Of a DNA stretch of 64,000 nt, positions 1-11,849 are shown one piece after another; position 1 is the stretch's first letter; every line of letters starts with the position of its first letter. Source of the DNA: Microcebus murinus (lineage: Eukaryota; Chordata; Mammalia; Primates; Cheirogaleidae); NCBI RefSeq assembly GCF_040939455.1, contig NC_134110.1, positions 2,296,001 through 2,360,000 on the forward strand. Reading direction: 5' to 3'. Below the pieces are notes generated by a model, which had not been told where the DNA came from, did no database searches, and was given only the letters and a program-made list of their open reading frames with translations. The translations under genes were made by a program, and so were the position numbers.

Positions 1-1190
1 TGGTGAAAACTTCTAGAAATAAATTCCAAACACGCAGTCTAAAAAGATTATTGTCACCAAAGGCTGTGAGAAATGAAGGCCCCTCACCCCCAGCCTCCCA
101 CATCAGCCTTGCTCCTGATGTGGGGGGGTCCCAGGCACGTGGGGATGTTCCCGGAAGGGGGACAGACAGACACGCAGTTGTGGAGGACACCAGAAACAGC
201 GAGGGGCGGGCTGGGTTTCAGGTGCAGGTTGGCCGTCCGTTGCTGAATAGAAAGGGACCCCAGAAGTTAGTGACTTGGAGCAACAAGTGTTCGTGTGCTC
301 ACAGAACACTCAGGAATTCAGAAGTGGCGCAGCCCAGGGTCTCCAGCTCAGGGTCCCTCACCAGGTCGCCGCCGAGATGCCACAGGGATCCCGTTACCTG
401 AAGGCCGGATGCAGTTCTCGAACTCGCTGGAGCAGGAGGCCCCGGTGCCTTGGGGCTGTTGGCCACGGGCCTCGGCGTCCTGTCACACGGGGCTCTCGGT
501 AGCGCTCCTCGAGTGCGCTCAGGGCGCGAGAGCCGACTTCTCCCAGAGTAAGAGATTCCCAGGAAAAAGCACGACGACCTTCTAACACGTCCTGCGACCC
601 CGTGTGGGGAACTGCGCTCCACCACTTGCCCTTCACTCCGTCCCCGGGAATGGCGAGTAGGCGTGAGGTCCAGACCGCACCCTCGGGGAGGGGAATTACA
701 CTCCACCCCCTGAAGGGGAGAGGATCCGGAATCCGTACACATTTTAAAGCCATGAGTGGACCATCCAGAAGGGTCCGGTGGCAGGGAATTTTGCTGTGCA
801 CATAACTCGGCCACAAAAACACTATTTTTACATTCTAGCACAGCTGCTTCCAAACAGCCAGGTCAGAGTGCCCCAGGCCCCGGGTGCGGTTACGGTCCAG
901 CAATGCGCGGCCCGCGTGCTGGCCCTGCAGGCCACCTCCTGCTTGGGTGCCCAGACCTCACGGAGGCAACCGCGTTGACTGATTACGAAGGCCTGCAGGT
1001 CGCGAGCCTTTGCGGGGGCCCAGGCTCAGCTCACTGTCCTCAGACCGCCCCCCGGACCGCACTGGCGGCGGCAGTGAGCCAGAACGCGCCCGACAGTTTG
1101 CGTGTCTGACCTGTGCGTTACATTCACATGATTCTGCAGCAGGAGGTGGCTTCGTCCCCCCAGTGGCTCCCTCCCTGCCTCCCTCCGTCT
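1..1190. other. Unique non-coding DNA, CpG-containing
   Basis: I recognise no gene or repeat here. The stretch from about 340 to 720 is GC-rich with scattered CpGs. Open frames cross it on both strands (for example an antisense frame of about 184 codons at 299-853), but they overlap one another in several frames and show no domain, which is the usual behaviour of GC-rich non-coding DNA. No splice-flanked exon is evident. Confidence 0.5.
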
Positions 1191-1194
1191 CAGA

Positions 1195-1560
1195 TAAAAA
1201 TAAGCAAGGCCGCTTTTAGAAGCTTTGTATACTTTCTCCCTTCTGACAGCCTTCAAGTGGCAGCGTATGATTTGGTCCCCGAGACACACAAAGTGTTTTA
1301 ATTAAAGGTTGTCTAAAAATACAGAACGTTTCCACGGCCACACCTGCCATTAACTCTCCTGACATTCTGGCGGCATTAAGTCCCAGAGAATTCTTTCACA
1401 TGTTAAAAAGCCTCCGAGGGTGCCTGCTCACGGCTGTCTGTTTGCTCCGACAAAAACCAAACCGCGTGTTTGCAGTCGGTGGCCGCGGTAATTACAGCCA
1501 CCGCTGCGGCCGGCTGCAATTTGCTCTCACAACTTGAGGGGCGTGCGACCGCAGAGATCT
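1195..1560. promoter_or_regulatory. Candidate conserved non-coding element (homeodomain and E-box sites)
   Basis: This stretch is unlike its surroundings: balanced base composition, no repeat signature and dense recognisable factor motifs. There is a perfect AT palindrome tttaattaaa at 1297-1306 (POU/homeodomain type), a CACCTG E-box inside 'ccacacctgcc' near 1340, and TAATTA inside 'ggtaattacag' near 1490, followed by a CpG-rich run to 1560. That pattern is typical of developmental enhancers. Conservation itself cannot be seen from one sequence, so this is inference. Confidence 0.25.
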
Positions 1561-1659
1561 GCGGCGCTGTGCTGAGTGGCTTCGTTTCAGCATTCCTCGA
1601 GGAGAGGCACCGGCTTCGGTGTCCACCAACCAGTCCGAGGAGCTGGCTTCTTATCCCAC

Positions 1660-1780
1660 TGGATGGCCAGCTCCCCTGTGACCCTGAACAAGTCAGCTAA
1701 CTCCCACGGGCCTCGGGTTTTGACAAACTCTACCATTGCCACTGAGTGCCGACAGCAAGGCAAGGACTTCGCAAGGTGCT
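1660..1780 (+). repeat. MIR SINE fragment (possible)
   Basis: The segment 'gtgaccctgaacaagtcag' followed by 'ctaactcccacgggcctcgg' matches the order of the MIR core (gtgaccttgggcaagtcactt...cctcagttt) with heavy divergence. It lies in the same orientation as the clearer MIR just downstream. Confidence is limited by its short length. Confidence 0.4.
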
Positions 1781-1929
1781 GAGCGTGGGTGGCGGCACCT
1801 ACTCCTGCCCGCATCCTCGTGAGACGTCTGGGTGTGCCCACTTCCTACGTGTCTGCCACCGTGGCCGTTTCTGGGTGAGGAGGGCCCTGAGAGAGCCACA
1901 GAGAGCGGTGCTCAATGGCTCACACGGGG

Positions 1930-2105
1930 TAGAGTCCGCATGCCGGCCCAGTCATTTACCGGCTGTGTGATCTTGGGCTCACGACTCGACCTGTGACTCG
2001 GTTTTTCCTACCAATCAAATGTGAGTAATAACAGTACCTGCCCTACAGGTTTGTTAATATGAATTAAATAAGTTAATGTGCCCTTGGACGGTGGTTGCTA
2101 CGTAA
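1930..2105 (+). repeat. MIR SINE
   Basis: Core and 3' parts of a MIR (ancient tRNA-derived SINE) are readable in order: 'cagtcatttaccggctgtgt', 'gatcttgggctc', a degenerate 'gtgactcggtttt', then 'aatgtgagtaataacagtac' and 'aattaaataagttaatg'. No target duplication survives, as expected at this age. Confidence 0.7.
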
Positions 2106-4290
2106 TAATTTTGGTCAAATAATATTGAACCTTCATTGGAGCAAAGAGCTCGATGGGGAATTAGACCGTTGGCTAATAGGGGGGAGAAAAAAATGCGCTT
2201 TCAAGAACGGCCTCTGTCCAGAGGTGCCTCCAGTGATGCTGTTCTGAGCCAGAAAGGGGAGACAGCATTAGAGCTGTCCCACCGGCCAGGTTACCTGGAT
2301 GACAGGTGGAGCTGGCTTCAGTGCCCGTCTTCATTTGGAGACACATCCACAAATGGAGGCAAGGCCCTGTCGGATGTACGGCAACACGGGCCACCTGTGC
2401 AGTGGGGCAGAGGTGATGGCATTTCCTGCAGAATTCCAATCTGCTGCTGCCAGAAGGCCCAGTCGTGAGACTCGCTGCCTCTTTCTCTGCCATCTCCACA
2501 GCAACCTTGTAAATAGTCGATCAAAACCCAGGGAGGGGCCTACATCCAACTTCTGCTACTGGCCTGCTCTGGCCCACAAATGGACAGCAGAAATGCGTGA
2601 ATAAAATCTTTGTTCTTTCCTTCCTTCTTCACCCCAGATACTCCTCCCTGCGGCTGAGATGCTGCCGTACGTATTCCCCAGCTGCTGGGGCAGCATTTGC
2701 ATTCTGGCGTTGGAGACAAGAGGTCGCAGGTCCCCTGTGCACGGGAACCTTCTCCACATATCTTTGCAGAGGTAACCAAAGATAAATATTTCACCCATCA
2801 GAATCTGGTAGTGGAGTAAGAAGTGTGGATTACTGCGAGAAAAGCAGTTCAAAAGGGAGATAAATGACACTTCCTGGCTCAGGGGGATTCTGGCAGCTGG
2901 AGGGTCAGGAGTAGAGAGCACGTCTGGGCCGGACGGGGCACTGTTCGGGGAAATAAATAGGCTGTGAGCAGCAGAAGAGATAGGATGTCAGGGAGAATCC
3001 GGGGTTGAGCACTGTTTTATGGGAACAGCTGCAGTCCATGTGGAGGATACTTAGAGAAGGGAACTTAGAAAAAGGAATTTTTAAGTGTTGCTATGCATTA
3101 AGAATCTGCCCCCTCCATCCTCCAAACCACCCCTTGGAGATTTTTCAAGAGACGAAGTAAAAGCTGGCAGAGTTTTTAATTATTCTGAGAAAACTTATCA
3201 TTTTTTCCATTGATACCGCACGAAGTTGGGGCCACACGGGGCCCCAATTATCGTTAGATTATATGTACAAAGCACACCAGCCTCAATAGAATCTCAATCC
3301 TGGCACTCCATAGTCCTAAGAACACAACATCCAGGCAAATGCTATCTAAGCAGCTGTGTTTGTGCCAAGCCTGCATAAGAAACATGTGCCTTTTCATCCT
3401 GTGGGGCCCTGTGACCTCCATGAGGGATGGCACAGAGTGCGGGTGGTTCAGGGTAGAAGAGCAGGACTCACGAGAATCTCTGTGGACTCCTACACTTCCA
3501 GGAAGTGGTGGATCCCGACAAAGTCATGCAGGTCCAGAACCAGTTAGTTCTCTCTGGTCGCTATTACTATATATCTTTTACACTCCTAGGCCATAAAAAG
3601 AGGACCACGCATCAGAATTCTTTAGCTCTAAGACAACGTCTCTCACAAGACATAAGAACACACCATTCATTTAAAAATAACTAGGAGGGACCAAGCCAGG
3701 GGCCATGTGTTCTTCTATTACTAGAAGGAGCTACCCTCCTCTCCATCATAAAAATCGTCTCTCTTTCCTGGTCTTCCTTTTACTCTCAGATCTCCTAGAC
3801 CTGTTTGCTAGCCCCCCGTTCCAACACTGGTGTCAGTAACCCATGGATGTCATGGAGCCTTCAGTGCGGTGACACCCCTTGGTCTGAAACGAGAGCCCTC
3901 CTGCCTGGCTTCCCTGGTGCCATGCTGCCGTCCGCAGTTGTCCTCATCCTAGTCCTCGGGCTGTGCCTCTCCTCGACTTACCCATTTCATTCTCCCTGAA
4001 GGACTCAGTTCTGGGCTGTTGCCTAATCACCCTGCGTCTCTCCGCTGGACGGTCCCCGTGCATACGGCCTCAGCACACCCGACACGCGGGAGCCCTTCTC
4101 AGAGCCGCCCAGGGCCTGCCTGACTGCGCCCTTCAAATCCGCACTTGACCTTCTCGGGGAGGATTCCCATCAGCGTGTCTGAGACGGAACACGCCATCAG
4201 CCCTTCAGGCTTGGCTCTCTGCCAATATCCCTCCCTGCAGGAAATATCAAAAGTAGTAATGACGATGATGGCAAACCTGCACTCTCTGTT
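2106..4290. other. Unique non-coding DNA
   Basis: I see no gene and no confidently named repeat. Landmarks: an 8-bp inverted repeat ttggggcc/ggccccaa at 3226-3233 and 3240-3247 with a six-base loop, and an AT-rich region from 3040 to 3240 that could be slowly evolving non-coding DNA. Open frames of 60-120 codons occur on both strands at chance frequency. Confidence 0.5.
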
Positions 4291-4734
4291 TACCATGTCC
4301 CGAGCACTGCGCTACACATGCGACGAGTGACTTCTGTAAACCTCTCACTTTGCCCAAGAACCCTACGGGTCCGTGCTTTATCAGCTCTGTGCTACAAATA
4401 CAGAAAGGGAGGGAAGGAACTGAGAAGCTGGGTTATTTCCCTGTTATTAAGTGGTGGGTCCACAGTCCACATGGTTGTCAAGCCAGAAGCCGGGGAGACA
4501 TTGTTGACTCATCCCCTCCGTAACCCCAGAACCCCCTTGCTAACTTGGGGCTCATCACCAAGTTCCATTTATTTTTGCTTCTCGATAGATGTTCATTCTC
4601 TCCACACTCTCCATCCGCGTGGCTGCTCCCTGACTCAGCTCCCATCCTTCCTTGCTGGGATGCCCGCGACGGCCCACCCATCTTCCCCTCTCCCCTGCTG
4701 TCCAGTTCCAACACACTCCCCACGTGGAAGACAA

Positions 4735-5250
4735 AATGACCTGTTAAAAATGGGAACCTGGTCTCTCAAGCCCTTTAATGCCTTCCCAGGGCTTTTAGAG
4801 CAAGGCCCGGATTCTCGACGGGAGCCCGCGTGGCCGCTCCCCAGCGTGAGGTGCGCCCATCCCCCCGCCCGCCTGGGCTCCAGGCACCTGTCTCCTCAAG
4901 TCCTAGACTGACCTTGCTCCCTGCTCCGCCCACGCTCTTCCCTCTGCCTGAGCATTCCTTATCCCTCGCTTTACCTGGTTACCGCCAGCTCACTCCTTAG
5001 ACCGCAGACCAAATTTATACTTTCTGGGAGACCTACCCCCCTGCCCCCACATGGGGTGTTCTTTTCTTCAAGGCACTAATCTCATTTAATAATTTACAGG
5101 CATTTTTTTCACCATTTGACTGACGTCTGTGTCCCCTGCTGGTTGGAAGCTCCTTGAAGGCACCACCACGTCTGCCCGGTTCACCGTCACATCCTCCTGT
5201 AGGCAGCACAGGGCCTGGAGGGTGACTGGCACCTGGTGACGTCTGTGGAT
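4735..5250 (+). mobile_element. L2 LINE 3' region
   Basis: The order of sequence blocks follows the L2 3' end. First comes a segment like 'aagccctttaatgccttccc', then 'ccttgctccctgctccg' and 'ttccctctgcctgagcattcc', then the 3'UTR 'tggttggaagctccttgaag', 'ttcaccgtcaca' and 'cagggcctgg...tggcacctggtgac', ending in 'gatgaatggg', which corresponds to the usual (TGAA)n tail. It is an ancient, coding-dead fragment. Its tail appears to be the seed of the microsatellite that follows immediately. Confidence 0.7.
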
Positions 5251-5638
5251 GAATGGGTGGGTGGTGCAGTGGGTGGATGGGTGGGTGGATGGGTGGGTGG
5301 GTGGCTCAGTGGGTAGATGGGTGGGTGGATGGGTGGATGGATGGATGGATGGATGGATGGATGGATGGATGAATGGATGGATAGATGAATGGATGGATGG
5401 GTGGGTGGGTGGATGGATAGATGGGTGGATATATGGATAGATGGATGGATAGATGGATGGGTAGATGGATAGATGGGTGGATGGATAGATGGTTGCATCG
5501 GTGGATGGATAGATGGGTGGGTGGATGGATGGATGGATGGATGGATGGATGGATCGGTGGATGGATAGATAGGTGGATGGATGGATGGATGGATGGATGG
5601 ATGCATGATGGGTGAATGGATGGATAGATGGGTGGATA
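5247..5638 (+). repeat. (ATGG)n tetranucleotide microsatellite, about 390 bp
   Basis: Nearly uninterrupted tetranucleotide array with three unit types: TGGG-rich (5250-5335), pure ATGG (5335-5370 and 5525-5600) and ATAG/ATGG mixtures (5380-5520). Because the unit is four bases, each strand reads as a repetitive peptide in several frames, for example Ser-Ile-His-Pro repeats on the minus strand. These frames are artefacts, not genes. The variant blocks suggest repeated slippage with local homogenisation. Confidence 0.97.
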
Positions 5639-5639
5639 T

Positions 5640-6224
5640 ATATTAAATGAGAAGGGAAGGCAAGAAGCCCAATCTCCTCTCTGTTTTTGTCCTCCGCATT
5701 CATCTGAAAGATGATCTTCTTCTCTTCTTTGCACACTCAGCTATGCCTTTGGCCTGTTGTGTGAGTGTTAAGCACCAAGAGTCAAGCGATCCCTATAAAC
5801 CTACAATGCAGTGGCTACAGACTCAGGAGAGCAAAGAGTAAAACTGGAGCAGGAAGCAGAATCCAATCACCACCTGAGACAGCGCTAAGAGCTCATCCAA
5901 TATCTGCGAACTTGCTGCCCACGTAGCCTCATAACGCAGTAGCCCCGTGACCCTATGGAAATCTCCTCGCTTCCTTACTGTCTCCAAATGCTATTGTTTT
6001 TTTAAGTTGGAGATATAATGCTGTTTTCTTCTTTCAGAATTCCTACTTGCTTATTCAAGTTTCAGTTTATTTCAATTATGGTATTTTAATTCTTAACACA
6101 GAGTTACCCATAGGATACAAAAGGGAGGTTTAAAATTAGAATATTCATATAAGAAATAAGCGTAGCTTTTAAAGTTCATGTGGCATAGTTTCCGGAACAA
6201 GTACGAGTGTTTTGCTGCAGTTTA
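5640..6224. other. Unique AT-rich non-coding DNA
   Basis: Nothing recognisable as a gene or named repeat. Composition drops from GC-mixed to AT-rich toward 6230, where an Alu-type monomer has inserted. Confidence 0.5.
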
Positions 6225-6240
6225 AAAATAGCAATTTAAG

Positions 6241-6367
6241 CCGGGCATGGTGGGGCCCACCTGTAGTCCCAGCTACTCGGGAGGCTGAGGCAGGAGGATC
6301 ACATTGGGCCAGGAGTTCAAGACCAACCCGGGTGATAGAGTGGGTCACCATCTCCAAAAACACAAAT
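6241..6367 (+). mobile_element. Alu-related monomer SINE with target-site duplication
   Basis: About 127 bp starting 'gccgggcatggtgg' and including 'gtagtcccagctactcggga', 'ggctgaggcaggagg' and 'aggagttcaagaccaa', ending in a short A-rich tail. It is flanked by imperfect direct repeats, aaatagcaatttaa on the left (6226-6239) and aaatagcagcttaaa on the right (6368-6382). The 7SL-like left-arm sequence without a second arm makes this a free monomer. Confidence 0.8.
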
Positions 6368-6382
6368 AAAATAGCAGCTTAA

Positions 6383-8096
6383 ATGTTTCCCTCCTTTTAT
6401 TCACTGTGGTCGTGTGTTTGCTGCTCTGTAGGCTTGACACTAACATGGAAGAAGCCATGTTATTTAATTATTAAATTCATTGCTTTCTCTTTCTCATGCA
6501 TGAGTAGTTACTGCGTGTACTACAGTTCGCAGTCGCAGCACACTGTGTTTGTGTTAATCGTCAACACGTATATTCTCTTTAGAAAAAAGTCGATAAACTG
6601 TAAGCACCACAAGTGGAGCTTGGCCGCCTTTCCACGGCCACCGAGTCCCACGTGCGCTCTGCAGGAAGCCGCCCTGAGGGGGAGGGAAGCGAGCCCCGCG
6701 TCAGCGCTCAGTCTAGTCGGGAGAAGGGCGGTGGGTGACTCGGAGTGAGACCCAAGCCACCCGGAAACTGCAGGTCATTTCCCAAGCTTAAATAATCACA
6801 CCCGCGTTGCCGTTAACAAAAACAATGCCAGGGCAATAGAAAGTTCGGCCACCGTCAATAAAGAAAGACGAAGTCACGAACGCCGAACGGCAGCACGCCC
6901 CGGTGGAGAGAGGCAGCCCGGGCGGCCGCGGACGCGTGTGGGTCTCCGCGGTGAGGGAGGGCCTGTCGGGGCCTGGGAGTGCTGAGCTTCGCGTGCGTGA
7001 GTCCCAGAAACCCATGCTCAGCCGAGGCTCTGCGCTTATTTTAGAGTTGGCATGTTGAGTGCAGGAGGGAAGCAATGCTGTGAATGGTGCATTTGGGGGG
7101 GCGGGGACATGGGCTGAAGAGGAGGCCAAGCTAGAAAGTAGAGGTGCAGTTCTCTTTCATATAAGGATTGACCATTAAAAGTTAACCCAGAAAGTATGTA
7201 CTATTTTAAAAACCGGCTTAAAAGTGTTTATATCCAAAAGGCAAGTGTGGGATTTTATCCCGGGGGAAGGAGGAGAGAGGGGCAGGCGCCAAGCGTGTTT
7301 ACTGAGGGCCCGGGCACGCCTGCAGACTGGGGAAGAGGCTGCCACGCACCGGCTGGGAGGCCTCGGGTCAGGCCCTTCCCCGCTGTGGGACTCGGGTTTC
7401 CGAGCGCGCACTTTACCGGGACACGAACGCCCTCTCCAGCTGCACTACTCTAGGGTGCTATAAGATCGTTCTCATGACTTCATGGAAGCACGAGTTGGAA
7501 ATTTTTCTGCCTCTGAATTTTCACAAATAAAGACTTGCTTTCTGATCTGCGCGTGCGCGTCTTGCAAGTTTGGCTGCCGAAAGTCATCCAGTCCACTCGA
7601 GCTACTGTACGGCGCCATCATCGACTCGGCCAGCACTTACCCAGCGCCGCGGGCCTTGTCTCCAGCAACGTCGGGAGCTACTCAGCTAAACACCACGCCG
7701 GGAACGGACGCTGCCACCCGGCCAGGGCCACAGGGAGCCCCCTCTCCTCCGCACACGCTCCCACACCAGCTTCACCGCCTTCCCCGTTTTCTGGCTGTGT
7801 CAGTGTGCCCAGAGCGGATCTATACAAACAACATACATTTTACATCTGTCTGTGTCTCGGTTATGGCACCAAGCTGGACAGACTTTCAACAAATTTAAAG
7901 AGAGTATGGAAATGGTCAACCGTGTGATCTAGAGTCCATGGAACACCTGGAATTTACTCTGAGTGGCCTGAGAGTGTGTCTGAGTTAGGTGGCTCCTCCC
8001 TGACACAGCTAAACTGAGCTACAACAGGGTGTCCTAGTCTCCTCCAATTAAGAAAATACATTAGGATACTGTGAAATAGAAAATACTCATCTGAAG
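6383..8096. other. Unique DNA with a small CpG-rich patch
   Basis: 6640-7000 is CpG-rich, densest at 6865-6960 ('cggccgcggacgcgtg'). 7380-7700 has a second concentration, with a GCGCGTGCGC motif at 7549-7558 resembling an NRF1 half-palindrome. Neither patch is as long as a typical housekeeping island, and no exon with a credible reading frame lies beside them. Confidence 0.4.
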
Positions 8097-8098
8097 TA

Positions 8099-8496
8099 CC
8101 GTGTTTCCTCGAAAATAAGACAGGGTCATATATTTATTTTTCCTCAAGAAGACACCCCAGGGCTTATTTTCAGGGGATGTGTCATTTTCCCCTCAAAGCC
8201 TCAGCTTGCAGCATGCACAGGATGGCCGGGACCCGACAGGGGGAGCCGACCTTGTTGGTGGGGCTGCCCGCACCTTTCCCATCACCTCTGGGACAGCAGC
8301 TGTCACGACGGGGCGGATGGGAAGGGCTGCTCGTCTTCATTCCCGCTCCGCGACAACACGCACGGGTTGTGCAGACGCTGCGCAGCCACGCCCGTCACTA
8401 GGGCTGATTTTCAGGGTAGGACTTATATTGCACAAATGCTTAGACATCCTGCTAGGGCTTGTTTTATGGGTAGGTCTTATTTTCGGGGAAACACGG
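8099..8496 (+). mobile_element. TA-flanked inverted-repeat DNA transposon (MITE), copy 1, 398 bp
   Basis: The left end reads CCGTGTTTCCTCGAAAATAA and the right end is its reverse complement with one mismatch over about 23 bases. A TA dinucleotide sits outside each end (8097-8098 and 8497-8498), as for Tc1/mariner/pogo-type insertion. Inside, variants of 'ggcttattttc' recur near both ends as subterminal repeats, and the middle is GC-rich (8200-8400). No transposase frame remains. It has the same length and interior as the copy at 22163. The superfamily is inferred from TA duplication alone. Confidence 0.85.
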
Positions 8497-8689
8497 TATT
8501 AGCTCCAAGAGGCAAGAACTGATGTGCAACAGAGCTGTTTCTCGGTGAGCAGCTCTGTGTAGCAGGAGGCAGGTGAGAGGCAGGGGGATTTACTCACTGA
8601 AAGGTGATAGATGAGTCCTTCAAATGCCCTGGAGGAGTCAGCCAATACAAGCGACTACTCACTCACCTCCATGTGGGCTCTGTATTGCT

Positions 8690-8830
8690 GCAACTATGCA
8701 ACAAACATTTATTAGCGTGGGCACCATGTGCAAACAGAGGATTAGCAGTGCACTAAATATGGTCCCTACTCTCAGCATATAAGTTAGTAAGAGAGAAAAC
8801 ATAGAGATATAAATAAGTCTTTGAGACATC
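8690..8830 (+). repeat. L2-like LINE tail fragment (possible)
   Basis: 'acaaacatttattagcgtgg' followed by 'caccatgtgcaaac' and then 'ggtccctactctcagcatat' follows the order of the common L2/MIR-type tail (aacatttattgagcacctac...ggtccctgccctcatggag). It is short and diverged. It ends where the young Alu inserted. Confidence 0.4.
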
Positions 8831-8838
8831 CGATTTTT

Positions 8839-9170
<332 letters not shown>

Positions 9171-9187
9171 TGAGACATCCGATTTTT

Positions 9188-10285
9188 AAATGGCAGAGTA
9201 ATGACAGCCTTGTTCCTTTTATCTCTTTAAAATCACCCGAAACCAACCAAGAAATAGTAAATATACATGAAAAGTTCAGAGTTTGGACACACACACACCA
9301 TATTTGCAGGAAATAATTTGTTGTTGAAGAATAAAAATCTGCATTATGGCAGCCTTGTTTCTGCCAGGCTCTTTGACTTGGTAGAAGTTTGAACCCTAAA
9401 ACCGTGCATCCACACGTACACAGCCCTGGGTGATGGAGAACTAGGGAAAACTCCTGCTAGACTGAAACATCGTCCTAATCCTTCCCCACTGAAATTTCCT
9501 AAAAATAGCTGGTTGGTCCAAGAAAAACTCAACATATTTAAAAGTAAGTAGTAATTTTTTTTACAGGAAGATTTATGCACAAGTGCCACAAGAAAAAAAA
9601 AAATGGGTAAAGAAACTGGGAAGATAAGTGACAAAAAGTGATCATTAGAAAAAATGTTGTCATTAGAAGATGGAAACTATAATCAACATAATGCCATGAA
9701 TTTTCAAAACTTAGAACAATTACAACTATCACACAAGAGTACAACACAGAAACAAAGAGCTAGAAAAGCTGTGAGACAATCCTATAAGAAAATGATATAT
9801 TTACTGGCAGAACTGGGGGGGGGGAGTATAATAGATAAATCATTACCAAAAAGAAGGGTACATTAGAAGCAGTACAGGGAGAAAAGGAATTCCTGAAAGC
9901 AAATAATGGATGTAAATACAAGAGAAAAATATTCATTTGGGGAAATAAAAACAAAGAATTAAAAAATTATTTTTTAAAAAAATATTTTTAAAAATAATTT
10001 TTCAAAAACTTTAAAAAATGTTTTAAAAGAATTTATTTTTTAATATTTTAACTGAAAAATAGACAAAGCACATACAACATAATTGTAATTGTCACAGAAG
10101 AAGAGAACTCAAATAAGGCACTAGATTAAAGGCCTATTTTTTAAAATGTAATTCAACAGAATTACCCAAAAAATTGAAGAAACTTTGAATTGGAAGGACA
10201 CCTGTTTCCTAGCAGGAGGCAGAGTAAATTAATACAAAAATGAACATCAATACATATTATAGTAAAATTACCCGATTTCATAGAC
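9188..10285. other. AT-rich non-coding DNA
   Basis: A-rich on the plus strand, with a homopolymer G run at 9817-9825 and long A/T runs at 9955-10050. Some of it could be heavily diverged LINE sequence continuous with the L1/HAL1-like piece that follows. I could not place it against a consensus. Confidence 0.4.
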
Positions 10286-10289
10286 AAGT

Positions 10290-10480
10290 AATCATTTTGC
10301 CAGCCTGATAAAAAGCATCAAGTTACCTACGAGGGAGAAGAATAAAAATCAGGTGACTTCAGATTTCTCCATAACAATATTCAACTTAAGAAGAGCCACT
10401 GTGGAAAGATGCCTACAGAGATTCTCAAGGAATAAAACATGACTCAAGAATTCAAACTCAGCCAAACTGCAGTTTCAGGG
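10290..10480 (+). repeat. L1/HAL1-type ORF1 fragment
   Basis: 'aatcaggtgacttcagattt' followed by 'ctccataacaatattcaact', 'aagaagagccactgtgg', 'actcaagaattcaaactcag' and 'ccaaactgcagtttcagg' follows the order of the 3' part of ORF1 in L1M or HAL1 elements, a region encoding part of the C-terminal RNA-binding domain. It is broken by stops and too diverged for a subfamily call. Confidence 0.55.
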
Positions 10481-10997
10481 TGGCCACGAGAGTATGACCA
10501 CAACCCCGGCACCATGTCATGTGGGGGGAGGTCCCCGTAAGTTGAGTTTGCTGGGAAGAAATGGGGAGAGTCCCAAAAGGACATGCTGGGTAATGGTGTT
10601 TAATGTACACTCTATTCTATCAGGAGAGGAAAGCAGTGTGTTTCAACAAGGCAGAGCTGAAATAGGCACATAAAGGGAAAAGAAGTAGGATAAGGATTAA
10701 CTGAAGGGAAAAAAACACATAAAAAGAGTAAAAATCCTATTGGTGACAGTAAATGTCTAAACTGATGGCGCAGACAATTGCATCAGTAATGTGGAAAACA
10801 CTGGAGAATCATTCCCAGATTTAGGACAAAGTGATGACGAGACTAAAACGATGACAGATAAAAGGATACGTGGAAGATAACGGGACAGTGTTATGACACA
10901 TACGTGATTGAGATTTCTGACTCATACCATGATATATAAGAAACATACCATGATATATAAGAAAGTAATAATCTAAAATATAATAAAAGAAAGTTTC
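10481..10997. other. AT-rich non-coding DNA between LINE and hAT relics
   Basis: No gene seen. A short tandem duplication of 'accatgatatataagaaa' is present at about 10926-10963. Confidence 0.4.
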
Positions 10998-11849
10998 CCT
11001 TAGATCAGTAATTCTCAAAATGTGGTTTCCAAATTTTTTTGGGGGGTGGTGGGAGGTCCCAGGACACTTTCAGAGAGTCCAGAGGGTCACAACTATTTTC
11101 ATCCTGATGCCATGGCCCTGTCTGTCTTTTTCCACTGTGTTGGTATTTGCAGTGGCAGCAGAAAGGCAACGGTGGGTGAAACTCTAGCGCCTCAGCTCGA
11201 ATCAAGACAGGGGCACTGACTCGTCTTCATAACCATTATATTTTTCACTCCCATGCACTTGTGTTTTTTAAAATGTCAGTTTTATTTAAGAACGTCCTTG
11301 ATGAGACAGTAAACGTATTAATTTATGGCATCTTGGCTCTTGCAAACGTGACTTTTATATCCCGAGTGATGAGTACACGGTGGCATTCAGCCTCCAGGAC
11401 ATCGCGGTGAGTCTCCTCCTGGCATCTGCACGCTCCTGTGGGCTTCGCCCACGTTGACCTGTGCAACCAGCAGGATATTGCCGGGACTTGTGGCTTTCGA
11501 GGCAAACTTATAAAAGATATTGTGCCTTTTACCTTTCTCTCTTAGGTCACTCCCTCTGTGGAAGCCAGCTGCCGTGTGGCCAAGACACTCAAACAGCGCA
11601 CAGAGGTGCCCGTGGTCAGAATCTAAGGCCTCCTGCCAACAGCCAGTGGCAACTCACTGGGCGTGCGAGTGGGCCACTTGGGAAGCCCTGGTCAACCTGT
11701 AGAATGACCACAGCCCAGCAACACCTTGTCTGCAACGTCACGACAGGCCTTGAGCCAAGAACCCAGCGAGCCCAGTGCTGGATTCCTGACCCACAGGAGC
11801 CGTGTGAGATCGTTTCAGTGCTTATTTTTGTGTTCAGCTGCTAAATTTG

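Noticed and set aside
3226..3247. Hairpin ttggggcc/ggccccaa as a terminator
   Set aside because: This is eukaryotic DNA without an adjacent gene; an 8-bp stem with no T-run has no assignable role.
4318..4911. Plus-strand open frame of 197 codons
   Set aside because: It extends into an L2 relic and has no domain; composition is Ser/Pro/Leu-rich as expected by chance.
5086..5736. Antisense open frame of 216 codons rich in Ser-Ile-His-Pro
   Set aside because: Pure product of the ATGG microsatellite plus L2 flank; other phases of the same array give similar peptides.
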